Assembly (NCBI GenBank): GCA_019752975.1
Contig: JAIELM010000019.1
Location: forward strand, 1-6,050
DNA from: Undibacterium sp.
GTDB lineage: Bacteria > Pseudomonadota > Gammaproteobacteria > Burkholderiales > Burkholderiaceae_D
Direction: 5' to 3'
Length of the DNA: 6,050 nucleotides
The notes under the pieces were generated by a model. The model saw nothing but the letters and a program-made list of their open reading frames with translations. It was not told the DNA's origin and did not search any database. Shown piece after piece: positions 5,766 through 6,050 of the stretch. Made by a program: the position numbers and the translations under genes. Every line of letters starts with the position of its first letter. Position 1 is the stretch's first letter.

Positions 5766-5870
5766 TGACTTGACTTACCTTGGTAGCACTCGGAAGTGCG
5801 TTGTCAGGCGTAACGATCAGCCTGGCAGCGAAAGAAATGTAGAACCGGCTGACGGGTACAGTCAAATTAT
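5732..5870 (+). ncRNA. Structured RNA candidate upstream of the SSB-like gene
   Basis: Several stems are visible. A closing stem pairs 5770-5779 (TTGACTTACC) with 5855-5865, 10 pairs with one bulged C at 5859. Inside it, GCACT-CGGA-AGTGC (5786-5799) is a perfect hairpin with a tetraloop. Directly abutting it, 5800-5809 pairs with 5820-5829 (10 pairs, two of them G-U) around a 10-base loop, so the two could stack. A further hairpin, TGGTGA/TCACCA (5732-5737 with 5746-5751), competes with ACCAAG/CTTGGT (5748-5753 with 5779-5784), suggesting alternative folds. No T-run follows and the SSB-like start is about 80 bases on, so this could be a cis-regulatory element of that gene or a separate small RNA. 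I cannot assign it to a known class. Confidence 0.5.
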
Positions 5871-5949
5871 AGTAGTTGATGCATTTAAGGTATAAACTCC
5901 AAGTAAATTAAGTTCTAACCCCTAACAATTTATTGTAAAGAATTAACGG

Positions 5950-6050
5950 ATGATAGATGCACTCATAGCAGGACGTATGCACGGCAACGCCGAAGCTCGT
6001 AAGGGACATGGTGGTAGCGATTATGTTACCTGTAAAGTCAAAGCCAATAC
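5950..6050 (+). CDS. SSB-like single-stranded DNA-binding protein, N-terminal part
   Basis: Thirty-three codons are present before the window ends. The product starts MIDALIAGRMHGNAEARKG and continues SDYVTCKVKAN. The MIDALIAG start, the short N-terminal strand, the basic turn and the FVTAKV-like strand (here YVTCKV, residues 25-30) are how a small SSB-like OB-fold family in proteobacteria begins. That family is distinct from housekeeping Ssb and often occurs in plasmids, prophages and integrative elements. It would bind single-stranded DNA in the cytoplasm. AAAGAA lies 7 bases before the ATG. The assignment rests on the N-terminus alone; the aromatic DNA-binding residues and the C-terminal tail lie outside the window. 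Confidence 0.72.
   Translation, partial: MIDALIAGRMHGNAEARKGHGGSDYVTCKVKAN

Larger units (their letters stand above)
5583..5949. other. Gene-poor interval before the SSB-like gene
   Basis: This 367-base stretch holds no established gene. From left to right I see a TTTGCG/CGCAAA inverted repeat (5630-5635 with 5653-5658) containing the palindrome TTGCGCAA, a 30-codon frame with a strong ribosome binding site (5673-5765), and a structured RNA candidate (5732-5870). An AT-rich leader follows, with TATAAA at 5891-5896, the small palindrome ACAATTTATTGT at about 5925-5936, and the ribosome binding site of the SSB-like gene. No transposase, tRNA or integrase fragment is visible. Confidence 0.6.

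Noticed and set aside
5748..5867. Minus-strand frame of about 38 codons starting with TTG through the RNA element
   Set aside because: It has no ribosome binding site, and the paired-stem structure explains the sequence better.
5911..5940. CCTAACAATTTATTG as an integron attC end
   Set aside because: No matching complementary R-box or bottom-strand fold was found nearby and there is no cassette array.
1..6050. CRISPR arrays, tRNA or rRNA genes, insertion sequences
   Set aside because: No regularly spaced repeats, no cloverleaf or rRNA signature, and no transposase or terminal inverted repeats were seen.

Overview
The window looks like chromosomal DNA of a Gram-negative proteobacterium of moderate GC content. 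A betaproteobacterium of the Burkholderiales type is my best guess. The support is an RstA/RstB-type two-component pair, a MipA/OmpV outer-membrane barrel ending in phenylalanine, a lipobox lipoprotein, and a small SSB-like protein whose start matches a proteobacterial family. The species call is inference.

Layout. Bases 1-97 are a short upstream region that may hold the start of a divergent membrane protein cut by the window edge. An OmpR-family response regulator (RstA-like, 98-808, +) follows. Convergent with it, and separated by only 21 bases, are three minus-strand genes read from 3917 down to 830: a 419-residue lipoprotein with two PrcB_C-like repeats, a MipA/OmpV family barrel protein, and a small exported protein I do not recognise. 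A 288-base divergent control region (3918-4205) follows, then the RstB-like sensor kinase (4206-5534, +), which ends at a good intrinsic terminator. Bases 5583-5949 hold no established gene. They contain a 30-codon frame with a strong ribosome binding site and a compact, strongly base-paired RNA element. The last 101 bases are the start of an SSB-like OB-fold protein that runs off the window.

How the parts may work together. The regulator and kinase genes, usually adjacent, are separated here by a three-gene cell-envelope operon. The region between the kinase and the operon carries tandem 11-base direct repeats (two perfect copies of TGAAATTGT and a degenerate third), the arrangement expected of an OmpR/PhoB-family operator, next to a plausible -10 for the operon. 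The simplest model is an envelope stress or ligand sensing module: RstB-like kinase to RstA-like regulator to control of the lipoprotein, the barrel and the exported protein, and perhaps of rstB. The SSB-like gene and its RNA element form a separate unit after the kinase terminator and may mark the start of an accessory region.
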